NCBI RefSeq assembly: GCF_006715055.1 | Contig: NZ_VFMN01000001.1 | Coordinates: 1,054,001-1,118,000, forward strand | DNA: 64,000 nucleotides | Reading direction: 5' to 3' | Origin: Lapillicoccus jejuensis | Lineage (GTDB): Bacteria > Actinomycetota > Actinomycetes > Actinomycetales > Dermatophilaceae | Shown: one piece after another, positions 9,841 to 19,180 of the stretch | Layout: each line of letters opens with the position of its first letter | How positions within the stretch are numbered: the first letter of the stretch is position 1 | Made by a program: the position numbers and the translations under genes | The notes under the pieces: generated by a model | What the model was told of the DNA's origin: nothing | Database searches by the model: none | Seen by the model: the letters and a program-made list of their open reading frames with translations, nothing else

Positions 9841-10278
9841 ATGAGCGACTCCACCCTGCCCGGCTCCCGGGGGCCCCGGCGCCCGTGGGCGACGACGTAC
9901 CGCGGCCTGCCGCTCGTGGCCTCCACGGCCGACCTCGAGCGCCACGGCGGCTTCCGGGCCCAGGACCGGCTCTTCGTGGCCGACCGCGTCGTCGCGGCCG
10001 CCGTCCGCACGGCGGTGCAGGACAGCGGGCTCGTCGTCGACGTCGGACGTGTGCGGCTGCGGATCGAGCCCGGCCCCGGCGGGGACCGCTGCGCCGGGGT
10101 CGCGGTGGAGGTCACGGCCCCGTACGGCGCCCCGCTCGGGCCGCTCGCCGACCGGCTGCGTCCGGTGCTGCTCGACGCGCTGACCGACGTCCTCGGACCG
10201 GCGGAGCGCACGGCGGACGTGCACGTCGACGACGTCTCCCCTGCGACCGGGGACGACGCGGCGCCCCCCGCCCCCTGA
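9841..10278 (+). CDS. Asp23-like hypothetical protein
   Basis: 145 residues. The middle (LFVADRVVAAAVRTAVQDSG, VRLRIEPG, VAVEVTAPYGAPLGPLADRL, LLDALTDVLG) has the same alpha/beta order as an Asp23 domain but with weak motif identity, so the assignment rests partly on the divergent Asp23 neighbour. A purine-rich GGGGAAGGGGAAGGGGG immediately precedes the ATG. The 132-bp spacer from the divergent Asp23 gene probably carries both promoters. Confidence 0.55.
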   Translation: MSDSTLPGSRGPRRPWATTYRGLPLVASTADLERHGGFRAQDRLFVADRVVAAAVRTAVQDSGLVVDVGRVRLRIEPGPGGDRCAGVAVEVTAPYGAPLGPLADRLRPVLLDALTDVLGPAERTADVHVDDVSPATGDDAAPPAP

Positions 10279-10306
10279 GAACGCGCCCTCGGGGTCCGGG
10301 CGCCGC

Positions 10307-11385
10307 TCAGGCGCCGGTGAGCTCGCGGGCGACGAGCTCGGCCACCTGGGCCGTGTTGAGCGCGGCGCCCTTGCGCAGGTTGTCGCCGCAGACGAACAGC
10401 TCGAGGGTCCGCGGGAAGTCGAGGGCCTGGCGCAGCCGGCCGACGAAGGTCGGGTCGGCCCCGACGGAGTCGGCCGGAGTCGGGAACTCGCCCGCGGCCG
10501 GGTCGTCGACGACGACGACGCTCGGCGCCTCGACGAGCGCCTGCCGCGCCGCGGCGACGTCGACGTCCTGGGCGAAGGTCGCGTGCACCGCGAGCGAGTG
10601 GGTCGTCACGACCGGGACGCGCACGCAGGTGGCCGACACCTTGAGGTCGGGGATGCCGAGGATCTTGCGCGACTCGTTGCGCACCTTGAGCTCCTCGCTC
10701 GACCAGCCGTCGCCCTTGTCGGACCCGGCCCAGGGCACGACGTTGAGCGCGAGGGGCGCCGGGAACGGGGAGTCGTCGCCGAGCTTGTCGGAGATGGCCG
10801 CGCGCACGTCGCCGGCCTGCACGCCCACGTCGCGGCGGCCGCCGACGACCTCGAGCTCGTCGTACAGGCGGTCGATGCCGGGCTGCCCGGCGCCCGAGGC
10901 GGCCTGGTACGACGCCACGACGAGCTCGGTGAGCGTCCAGCGGCGGTGCAGCGCACCGAGCGCGTCCATCATCGTCAGCGTCGTGCAGTTGGGGTTGGCG
11001 ATGATGCCGCGCGGGCGCTCCCGCGCCGCCTCGGGGTTGACCTCCGGCACGACGAGCGGCACGTCGGGGTCCATCCGGAACGCGCCGGAGTTGTCGACGA
11101 CGACGACGCCCTTGGCGGCGGCGACCGGCGCCCACTGGGCCGACACCTCGTCGGGGACGTCGAACATCGCGACGTCGACCCCGTCGAAGACCTCCTCGGA
11201 GAGGGCCAGGACGGTGACCTGCTCGCCGCGGACCTCGAGCTGCTTGCCCGCCGAGCGGGCCGAGGCGACGAGACGGATCTCGCCCCACACGTCCTCGCGG
11301 GTCGACAGGATCGAGCGCATGACGGTGCCGACGGCGCCGGTGGCGCCGACGAGGGCGAGGGTGGGGCGCTGCGCGCGGGGGGTGC

Positions 11386-11389
<4 letters not shown>
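10307..11389 (-). CDS. asd: Aspartate-semialdehyde dehydrogenase
   Basis: 360 residues. The N-terminal Rossmann motif is [14 protein letters not shown], the catalytic cysteine is C135 in [11 protein letters not shown], and the substrate region includes [12 protein letters not shown] and [11 protein letters not shown]. It converts aspartyl phosphate to aspartate semialdehyde for lysine, threonine, methionine and diaminopimelate synthesis. Its ATG overlaps the lysC stop by 4 bp (ATGA), the conserved actinobacterial lysC–asd operon. Confidence 0.96.
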
Positions 11390-12705
<1,316 letters not shown>

Positions 12706-12843
12706 TGACGGTGCTCTCTCTGCGGGCGGGCGGGACGGCTCGAGTCTAGGTCGCGGGCCGCGCCGCCCCCGCGCGGCACCACGGGGTGAGATGTCCTCGC
12801 CGGGGGTGCGGCGGACCACCCCACCCCGCCCGTACGGCGCCCC

Positions 12844-12905
12844 GCACCGCAAGATCTCCTGCGCCAGCCCCTTCCGGGGCCGTCGTACCGCAGATCTTGC
12901 GGTGC
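12844..12905. repeat. Intergenic 14-bp perfect inverted repeat
   Basis: Arms GCACCGCAAGATCT (12844–12857) and its exact complement (12892–12905) enclose 34 bases. A CGTACGGCGCC palindrome (12834–12844) lies just outside. It sits in the 226-bp gap between lysC and the DUF5063 gene, both on the minus strand. It may terminate the recR–DUF5063 transcript, though the loop is long for a terminator. Confidence 0.65.
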
Positions 12906-12931
12906 CGCGACGATCCGTGGCCCGGTGGCGG

Positions 12932-13534
12932 TCAGGGGTGCAGCGCGTCGAACTCCGCGTCGGCGACCGTCTCGGGGTCGGCGTCGAGCCGCAGGTGCGA
13001 CAGCACCGACTGCAGCACCCGCAGCGAGGCGGCGGCCCGGTCGCCCCAGGTCGAGAGGTAGGAGAACTGCCACCACCACAGCGCCTCCGGCAGCCGGCCG
13101 CGGTCGTAGTGGTCGAGGCCGTGCTGGAGCGCGGCGCACACCTCGACGAGGTCGCCGACGAGCGAGCCGCGCGCCAGCTCGGCGGCGGTGAGCGGGTCGA
13201 CGACGTCGGCGTACTCGTCGAGCCCCTCGAGGACGTTGGCCAGGCTGCCGCGCAGCGGGTCGAGGTCGGGGTCGGGGCCGGCGTCGGGCTCGAAGCGCTC
13301 GTCGGGCACGACGTCCTGCACGGCCCCGAGCCGGGAGCCGGCCAGCAGCAGCTGGGCGGTGGCGAGCAGCAGCACGGGGATCGCGGTGTCGGCGGCCGCG
13401 CCCGCGGCGACCTCGCGCACGGTGGCGAGGTAGAGCTGGGCGTCGCGCGCGGTCTCGGCGGCGAGCAGGTCGAGCTCGCCGACCGCGCCACCGGGGTGGC
13501 GCTGCACGGGTGGGCGCTGGGCGGGGTCAGGCAC
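12932..13534 (-). CDS. DUF5063 family protein
   Basis: 200 residues from a GTG at 13534; another in-frame GTG at 13561 would add nine residues and overlap recR further. The protein is mostly helical: [57 protein letters not shown] and [22 protein letters not shown]5063 proteins sit next to recR in many actinobacteria; their role is unknown. The overlap with the end of recR indicates a shared transcript. Confidence 0.8.
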   Translation of the reverse strand: MPDPAQRPPVQRHPGGAVGELDLLAAETARDAQLYLATVREVAAGAAADTAIPVLLLATAQLLLAGSRLGAVQDVVPDERFEPDAGPDPDLDPLRGSLANVLEGLDEYADVVDPLTAAELARGSLVGDLVEVCAALQHGLDHYDRGRLPEALWWWQFSYLSTWGDRAAASLRVLQSVLSHLRLDADPETVADAEFDALHP

Positions 13535-14126
13535 CGACGGCCCGCCGTCCCTCGAAGGCACGTCCCAGGGTCACCTCGTCAGCGTATTCGAGGTCACCGC
13601 CGACGGGCAGGCCGGAGGCCGGCCGGGTGATCCGCAGCCCGAGGTCCTTGAGGAAGCGCGAGAGGTAGGTCGCCGTCGCCTCGCCCTGGATGTTGGGGTC
13701 GGTGGCGATGATGACCTCGGTGACCTCGCCGTCGGAGAGCCGCTGCATGAGCTCGGCGACCCGCAGGTCCTGCGGGCCGACGCCGTCCATGGGCGAGATC
13801 GCCCCGCCGAGCACGTGGTAGAGCCCGCGGAACTCGCGGGTGCGCTCGACCGCCGCGACGTCCTTGGGCTCCTCGACGACGCAGATCATGCTCCGGTCGC
13901 GGCGCGGGTCGGCGCAGACCCGGCACAGCGCGTCCTGCGAGACGTTGAAGCAGCGCTCGCAGAAGCGCGCCTTCTCCTTGACCTGGACGAGGACCTCGGC
14001 GAGGCGGGTGACGTCGGCCGGGTCGGAGGTCAGCAGGTGGAAGGCGATCCGCTGGGCCCCCTTCGGTCCGACCCCGGGCAGCCGCCCCAGCTCGTCGATG
14101 AGGTCCTGGACCACGCCTTCGTACAC
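13527..14126 (-). CDS. recR: Recombination mediator protein RecR
   Basis: 199 residues, the family length. It has a helix-hairpin-helix ([20 protein letters not shown]), a C4 zinc finger ([16 protein letters not shown]), a Toprim domain ([42 protein letters not shown]) and a C-terminal segment [18 protein letters not shown]. It acts with RecFO in gap repair. The GTG start lies six bases after a -10-like TACGCT, suggesting a leaderless mRNA. The usual neighbours dnaX and ybaB are not upstream. Confidence 0.96.
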   Translation of the reverse strand: MYEGVVQDLIDELGRLPGVGPKGAQRIAFHLLTSDPADVTRLAEVLVQVKEKARFCERCFNVSQDALCRVCADPRRDRSMICVVEEPKDVAAVERTREFRGLYHVLGGAISPMDGVGPQDLRVAELMQRLSDGEVTEVIIATDPNIQGEATATYLSRFLKDLGLRITRPASGLPVGGDLEYADEVTLGRAFEGRRAVGA

Positions 14127-14275
14127 CCCGTCAGCGTACGGCGCCGCGCCGACAGGGTCCGTCCACCGCGCCGCCCCTCACGGGTCCCCGGCAGGGCTGG
14201 CCCCGCCGCGCCCCGTGCACCATGCTGGGGGTGCGGGGTCCTCACCCCGCCTCGGGGACCAGTGAGGGGGCTGCG

Positions 14276-14932
14276 GTGGCACCTGCGCACCCGTCCGCCC
14301 CGATCCGGGTGCTCCTCGTCGACGACCACCGGGTGCTGGCCTCGAGCCTGGCCATCGTCATCGACGCCGAGCCGGACCTCGTGGCCGCCGGCGTCGCCTC
14401 CACCCTGGCCCAGGCCCGGGCGCTGATGACGACCGCGGCGCCCGACGTCGTGCTGCTCGACCACCGGCTGCCCGACGGCGACGGGGTCGCCGCGATCGGG
14501 GAGCTGCTGGCGCTGCGCCCCTCCGCAAGGGTCGTGGTCCTCACGGCCAGCGCCGCCGAGCACGTCCTCGTCGCCGCCATCGAGGCGGGGGCGGCCGGGT
14601 TCCTGTCCAAGACGCGCGGCCTCGACGAGATCACCCAGGCCGTCCGCTCCGCCGCGGCCGGGGAGTCGGTCATCTCGCCGGAGCTGCTCGCCCGGCTGCT
14701 GCCCCGGTTCTCCCGCGGCAGCAGCAGCCGCGTCGAGCTCACCGAGCGCGAGCGGGAGGTCCTCGCGCTGGTCTCCCAGGGCCTGTCCAACGCGGCGATC
14801 GCCGAGCGGATGACGGTCAGCGTGCACACGGTGCGCAACCACGTGGCCAACCTGTCGGCCAAGCTCGGGGCCCACTCCAAGCTCGAGGCGCTCTCCATCG
14901 CCGTGCGTGACGGGCTGCTCCCCGACCTCTGA
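14276..14932 (+). CDS. NarL/LuxR-family response regulator
   Basis: 218 residues starting VAPAHPSAPIRVLLVDDHRV from a GTG with GAGGGGG six bases upstream; a longer reading frame start at 14222 is not supported. Receiver domain: LLVDDH acidic pocket, DVVLLDHRLPDGDG phosphoacceptor region, VVVLTAS and LSKTRG lysine. The C-terminal LuxR helix-turn-helix reads ELTEREREVLALVSQGLSNA and then AERMTVSVHTVRNHV. It is convergent with the first of two PAS/GAF histidine kinases and is the likely DNA-binding partner. Confidence 0.9.
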   Translation: MAPAHPSAPIRVLLVDDHRVLASSLAIVIDAEPDLVAAGVASTLAQARALMTTAAPDVVLLDHRLPDGDGVAAIGELLALRPSARVVVLTASAAEHVLVAAIEAGAAGFLSKTRGLDEITQAVRSAAAGESVISPELLARLLPRFSRGSSSRVELTEREREVLALVSQGLSNAAIAERMTVSVHTVRNHVANLSAKLGAHSKLEALSIAVRDGLLPDL

Positions 14933-14959
14933 GCCGCCGGCGGCCCGGGGGAGCAGGGC

Positions 14960-16546
14960 TCACGCCGGCAGCAGCGCCACGACCCGGGTCCCGCCGTCGG
15001 GGCCCGGCTCGACCCGGCACCAGCCCCCCAGCGTCTCGGCCCGGTCCTGCATGCCCTGCACCCCGCGGTGACCCGGTCGCGCGCGGGTGGCCCCGTCGGC
15101 CAGCCCCACACCGTCGTCGGTCACCGACACCTCGACGCCGCCCTCCACCCGGCGGGTCGCCACGACGACCTGGGCGGCCGCGGCGTGCCGCCGGACGTTG
15201 ATGAGGGCCTCGCGCACGATGCGCAGGGCCTGGGCGCCCGTCTCGGGGGTCCACCCCGGTGGTCCGCCGACCAGGCGCCAGGTCGTCGGGTGGTCCTCGA
15301 GGACCTGCTCCGCGGCCGACTCGACCGCCTCGTCCCAGGCGGTGTCCAGCCGGGGCGGCTCGAGCTCCGTGAGCAGCCGGCGCAGCGCGGTGGCGGTCCC
15401 CCGCAGGCCGTCGTGGACGAGGTCGACCGCGGGCAGCCCCTCCGGGTCGTGGGCCGCGACGCGGCGGCGCAGCAGCCCGAGGCGCAGCTCGGTGGCGGCG
15501 AGCAGCTGCACCGGCTCGTCGTGCACCTCGGTGGCCAGCCGGCGCCGCTCGTCCTCCTGGGCGGTGAGCAGCCGGGCCGACAGCTCGCGGCGGTGCGCGA
15601 CCTCGCGCCGTACGGCGGCGTCGGCGGCGTACCGGTCGAGGGCGAGCGCGATGTTGAAGGCCACCTGCTCGAGCAGGACGACGAGCTCCTCGGTGAAGAC
15701 CGCGGGGCGGTGGCAGTAGAGGGTGAGGACGACGTCGTCCTCCTCGTCGGTGGGGACGAGGAGGGCGACCGCGTCCTGCACCCCCTCCCCGGCGGCGGCG
15801 GCCGGTAGCGGGGCGAAGGGGTGCGCGACGTCGCCCCACGACCGGGTCGACCGGGCCCGGACCGCGGCCGCGGTGACCCCCGACAGCCGGGGGTCGTCGA
15901 CCCGCACGGCCGTCCCGACCTCGCCGACGACACGCGCCGCCGGCCCCGCGACCGCCGCCACCCGCAGCGTCATCGAGCTCCGCGGACCGCGACCGACCCA
16001 CGCGGCCAGGAAGCCGCCCTCCTCGACGGCGACCCGGCAGGCCTCGGCGGTGACGTCCACCGCGCTGCCGGCCCGCAGGACCGCCTGGTTGATCGCGGCG
16101 AGCATCCGGTAGGAGCGCGTGAGGTCCAGGACGCGGGACTCGGTGGCCAGCCGCTGCGTGACGTCGCTGAGCGCGGCGAGCACCCACGTCGACCCCGTGG
16201 CCAGGGTGAGGGGGGTGAGGGCGACGTCGACGGGGACCTCGCTCCCGTCGCGCCGTCGCAGCCGCAGGGCCTCGAGCTCACCGACCTCTCGGCGGACCGG
16301 TGAGTGGTGGTACGCCGTCCGCAGCCGCTCGTGCCGCCCCCGCAGCTCCTGCGGGAGCAGCTCCTCCACGGGCCGGCCGACGAGCTCGTCGTGCGTCCAC
16401 CCGGTCAGCTGCTCGGCCAGGGCGTTGACGAGGACCACGCGGCCCGCGTCGTCCACCCCGACGACCGGGTGCGGCGACAGGTCCAGCACCCCGCGGACGG
16501 CGGCGTCCGCGTCGCGGCCGGGGGTCGCGCTGCCGGGGCCGGTCAT
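14960..16546 (-). CDS. PAS–GAF sensor histidine kinase (HisKA_3)
   Basis: 528 residues, no membrane segment. A PAS domain comes first (VVGVDDAGRVVLVNALAEQL, GWTHDELVG), then a GAF-like domain (CRVAVEEGGFLAAWVGRGP to LEQVAFNIALALDRY). The dimerisation helix has the phosphoacceptor H342 in EDERRRLATEVHDEPVQ, and the HATPase has VREALINVRRHA and VTDDGVGL. It is a cytosolic NarL-type sensor. It is close in architecture and motifs to the kinase at 17399–19099. The ATG lies six bases after TACCGT. Confidence 0.9.
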   Translation of the reverse strand: MTGPGSATPGRDADAAVRGVLDLSPHPVVGVDDAGRVVLVNALAEQLTGWTHDELVGRPVEELLPQELRGRHERLRTAYHHSPVRREVGELEALRLRRRDGSEVPVDVALTPLTLATGSTWVLAALSDVTQRLATESRVLDLTRSYRMLAAINQAVLRAGSAVDVTAEACRVAVEEGGFLAAWVGRGPRSSMTLRVAAVAGPAARVVGEVGTAVRVDDPRLSGVTAAAVRARSTRSWGDVAHPFAPLPAAAAGEGVQDAVALLVPTDEEDDVVLTLYCHRPAVFTEELVVLLEQVAFNIALALDRYAADAAVRREVAHRRELSARLLTAQEDERRRLATEVHDEPVQLLAATELRLGLLRRRVAAHDPEGLPAVDLVHDGLRGTATALRRLLTELEPPRLDTAWDEAVESAAEQVLEDHPTTWRLVGGPPGWTPETGAQALRIVREALINVRRHAAAAQVVVATRRVEGGVEVSVTDDGVGLADGATRARPGHRGVQGMQDRAETLGGWCRVEPGPDGGTRVVALLPA

Positions 16547-16595
16547 CGTGCCACGGTACGCGCGACGCGGTGCTCCAGGACGTCCGTCGCGCGGC

Positions 16596-17021
16596 TCAGC
16601 GCGCGAGCGCCTGCTGCAGCGCCCGCCCCGCGTGCGGCAGGGCGAGGATGACCTCGCCGCGGGCGCAGCGCAGGAGGTCGTCGACGAAGCCGTCGCCGAG
16701 GGTGCCCTTGACGAAGTAGCCGGTCACCCCGGCCTCGAGCAGCCCGACCACCGTCTCGTGGTCGTCCGTCGCCGTCACGGCCACGACGACCGGCGCGGGC
16801 GAGAGCGCCTGCAGGGCCGCCGCGCCGACCTGCCCGCCGGCGTCCATGGCGACGTCGAGGACGACGAGGGTGGCGCCGGTCTCCTGGACGGACGGCACCA
16901 GGCCGTGGCCGTCGGCCAGCTCCGCCACCACCTCGAAGTCCCCGGTCGACCGCAGCACGTCGGCGAGGGCGTCGCGCATCGCGCGGTTGTCGTCGGCGAT
17001 GACGACCCTGGTCTGACGCAC
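16596..17021 (-). CDS. Receiver-only response regulator
   Basis: 141 residues from a GTG with GGAGG upstream. It has the receiver fold (VVIADDNRAMRDALADVLRS, LVVLDVAMDAGG, VVAVTATDDHE, YFVKGTLGDG) and ends about 20 residues after the receiver with no DNA-binding domain. The short C-terminal helix is QQALAR. It lies between two paralogous kinases, both on the same strand, and could be a CheY-like output, a phosphate sink, or a cross-talk partner for them. Confidence 0.85.
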   Translation of the reverse strand: MRQTRVVIADDNRAMRDALADVLRSTGDFEVVAELADGHGLVPSVQETGATLVVLDVAMDAGGQVGAAALQALSPAPVVVAVTATDDHETVVGLLEAGVTGYFVKGTLGDGFVDDLLRCARGEVILALPHAGRALQQALAR

Positions 17022-17398
17022 GCTCCCGCCTCCGCTGTGCCTGGGGCGGGTCGGGGTCCCGCCATGCCGAGGACCAGCATGACCCATTCCCGGGGCCCGC
17101 GGATGGAGCCGGAGCACGTCGCCGTCTGGTGCATCGGCACCAGACGGGTCAGCGCATCGGTTCGGTGCGCGCGACCCCACCGCGCAGCAGACTGGGTCGT
17201 GGCGGACGGGCCGTGGCACCCCCCCCTGCACACCCCGTCCGCCGCTCACCGACACGGCACCCTCCCCCACCTCGAGTGCCGGTCGCGAGTCCGGACGTCG
17301 CTCCCCCCACGACACCTCCCCCGGTCCGGACGCCGCAGGCCCCGCCCCCTCCCCCCGGGGGCGGGGCCCTCGGCCGTCCCCGGCTGTCAGCCGGTCGC
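17022..17398. other. Gene-free 377-bp spacer with hairpins between receiver gene and second kinase
   Basis: No convincing coding frame. It holds a perfect 11-bp hairpin with ATCG loop (17122–17147, stem starting CCGTCTGGTGC) about 100 bp upstream of the receiver start. It also holds an 11-bp hairpin (17338–17348 with 17358–17368, GGCCCCGCCCC type) at the kinase end, probably its terminator. The middle is C-rich on the plus strand with no other signal seen. Confidence 0.6.
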
Positions 17399-19099
17399 TC
17401 AGCCGGACTCGACCGCGGGGAGGAAGAACCGCACGCGGGTCCCGCCGGTGCGCACCCGCTCGAGCCGGCACCAGCCGCCCATCGTCTCGGCCCGGTCCTG
17501 CATCGTCTGCACGCCCCGGTGCCCGCGCCGGGGGTGCACGCCCTCCTCGGGCAGGCCCACGCCGTCGTCGGTCACGGTCACCTCGACCCCGCCGTCGACC
17601 GGGTGCGTGCGCACCTCGACCTGGGCCGCGTCGGCGTGGTCGCGCACGTTGACGAGCGCCTCCTGCACGATCCGCAGCGCCTGGGCGCCGCGAGCGCCGT
17701 CCCACCGCCTGAGCGCGGCGCCGTCGGGCGACGCGACGACGCTCCACCGCGTCATCGACGTCTCCAGCACCTGTCCTGCGGTGGTGCACACCGCCTCCTC
17801 CCACGACGTGGCGAGGCTGGGCGGCTCGAGACCGGTGAGGACGTCGCGCAGGGAGGTGATGGCCGCCCTGATCCCGTCCCGGACGGTGTCCACCATGCCA
17901 AGGACCTTCTCCGGCTCGGCCGGGTCGCCCGGCCGGGACTCCCGACCGGGGGTCATGCGGCTGCGCAGCATGCTGATCCGCAGCTCGGTCGCGGCGAGCG
18001 TCTGGATCGGGTCGTCGTGCAGCTCGGCCGCCAGCCGGCGGCGCTCGTCCTCCTGGGCGCTGAGCAGGCGGGCGGACAGGTCGCGACGGTGGGCGGCGAG
18101 CCGCTCCACCCGCGCCTTGTCCTCGAAGCGCTCGACGGCGAGGGCGAGGTTGAACGCCACCTGCTCGAGCATCCGGACCAGGCTGGGGACGAAGACGTCG
18201 GCGCGCCCGTCGTAGAGGGTCAGGACGACGAGCTCGCCGTCCACCTCGCGGACCGGCAGGGCGACGGCGTCGACGACCCCGAGGTCGGCGACGGGGGTGG
18301 GCAGCGGCTCGTGCGCGGGACCGGAGACCTGAGCCCAGGCGCGTGAGTGGCCGGTGCGCAGGGCGGCCGCGGTGACTCCTGACAGCCGCCGGTCGCCGAG
18401 GGCGACGAGGGTGCCGACCGGTCCGACCAGGTCGCGGGCCGGGCCCGCGATCGCGTCCACGACGACGGTGTCGCCGTCGGGGCGGGCGCGACCGAGCCAG
18501 GCGGCGAGGAACCCGCCCTCCTCGACGGCGACCCGGCAGGTGGCCTGGAGGACCTCGCCGAGACCGTCGGAGCGCAGGATGGCCTGGTTGACCTCCGCCA
18601 GCATCCGGTAGCTGCGGGTCAGGTCGAGCACCTGCTCCTGCGCCCGCACCCGCTCCGTGACGTCGGTGGCCGCGGCGAAGGTCCAGGACCGACCGGGCGC
18701 GAGCTCGACGGGGGTCAGGCTGATGTCGACGGGGACGAGGCCGCCGTCCCGCCGCTTCCACCACAGTCCGGCGCCGTGGTGGAACTCGCGGAACTCCGGC
18801 GCCTCGAGGTAGTCGTCGCGCAGCATCCGGTGCCGCTCGACCCGGTCGTCGGGCACCAGCACCTCGACCGGGAGGCCCAGGAGGTCCTCGCCCCACCCGC
18901 TGAGCGCCTGCGCCTGGGGGTTGGCGAAGACGACGGTCCCCGTCCCGTCCACCGCCACGACCGCGACCGGGCTGACGTCGACCAGGGCGCGCATGACCGC
19001 GTCGAGGTGCGCGCCGTCGCCGGGGGGCTCGTCGGGCGGGGGCTCGACGGCGGCCGGCGTCGCGGACGACGTCGTACCGGGTCGTGGGGTGAGGTCCAC
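17399..19099 (-). CDS. PAS–GAF sensor histidine kinase (HisKA_3), paralogue
   Basis: 566 residues from a GTG at 19099, chosen because TACGGT lies exactly six bases upstream; an ATG at 19129 would add ten residues. Order: PAS (VVAVDGTGTVVFANPQAQAL), GAF-like (CRVAVEEGGFLAAWLGRARP), dimerisation helix with H361 in EDERRRLAAELHDDPIQ, and HATPase (VQEALVNVRDHA, VTDDGVGL). It shares LDLTRSYRMLA.VNQAILR and RRLSGVTAAALR segments with the kinase at 14960–16546, so the two arose by duplication. Signal unknown. Confidence 0.9.
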   Translation of the reverse strand: MDLTPRPGTTSSATPAAVEPPPDEPPGDGAHLDAVMRALVDVSPVAVVAVDGTGTVVFANPQAQALSGWGEDLLGLPVEVLVPDDRVERHRMLRDDYLEAPEFREFHHGAGLWWKRRDGGLVPVDISLTPVELAPGRSWTFAAATDVTERVRAQEQVLDLTRSYRMLAEVNQAILRSDGLGEVLQATCRVAVEEGGFLAAWLGRARPDGDTVVVDAIAGPARDLVGPVGTLVALGDRRLSGVTAAALRTGHSRAWAQVSGPAHEPLPTPVADLGVVDAVALPVREVDGELVVLTLYDGRADVFVPSLVRMLEQVAFNLALAVERFEDKARVERLAAHRRDLSARLLSAQEDERRRLAAELHDDPIQTLAATELRISMLRSRMTPGRESRPGDPAEPEKVLGMVDTVRDGIRAAITSLRDVLTGLEPPSLATSWEEAVCTTAGQVLETSMTRWSVVASPDGAALRRWDGARGAQALRIVQEALVNVRDHADAAQVEVRTHPVDGGVEVTVTDDGVGLPEEGVHPRRGHRGVQTMQDRAETMGGWCRLERVRTGGTRVRFFLPAVESG

Positions 19100-19180
19100 A
19101 GGGTCACCGTACGACCTGCGATGACGCATGTCCGACAATTCCCGTGGACCCAGACGGTCCCCCGCCACCGGCGCGGGCGG

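Noticed and set aside
14222-14275. Upstream ATG for the LuxR-type regulator
   Set aside because: The added 18 residues are not part of the receiver domain, whereas the GTG at 14276 has a well-placed SD.
16596-18896. 766-residue frame on the minus strand as a fused receiver protein
   Set aside because: Only the 141-residue end codes for a receiver; the rest is a frame-shifted image of the kinase at 17399–19099, and an SD-supported GTG is present at 17021.
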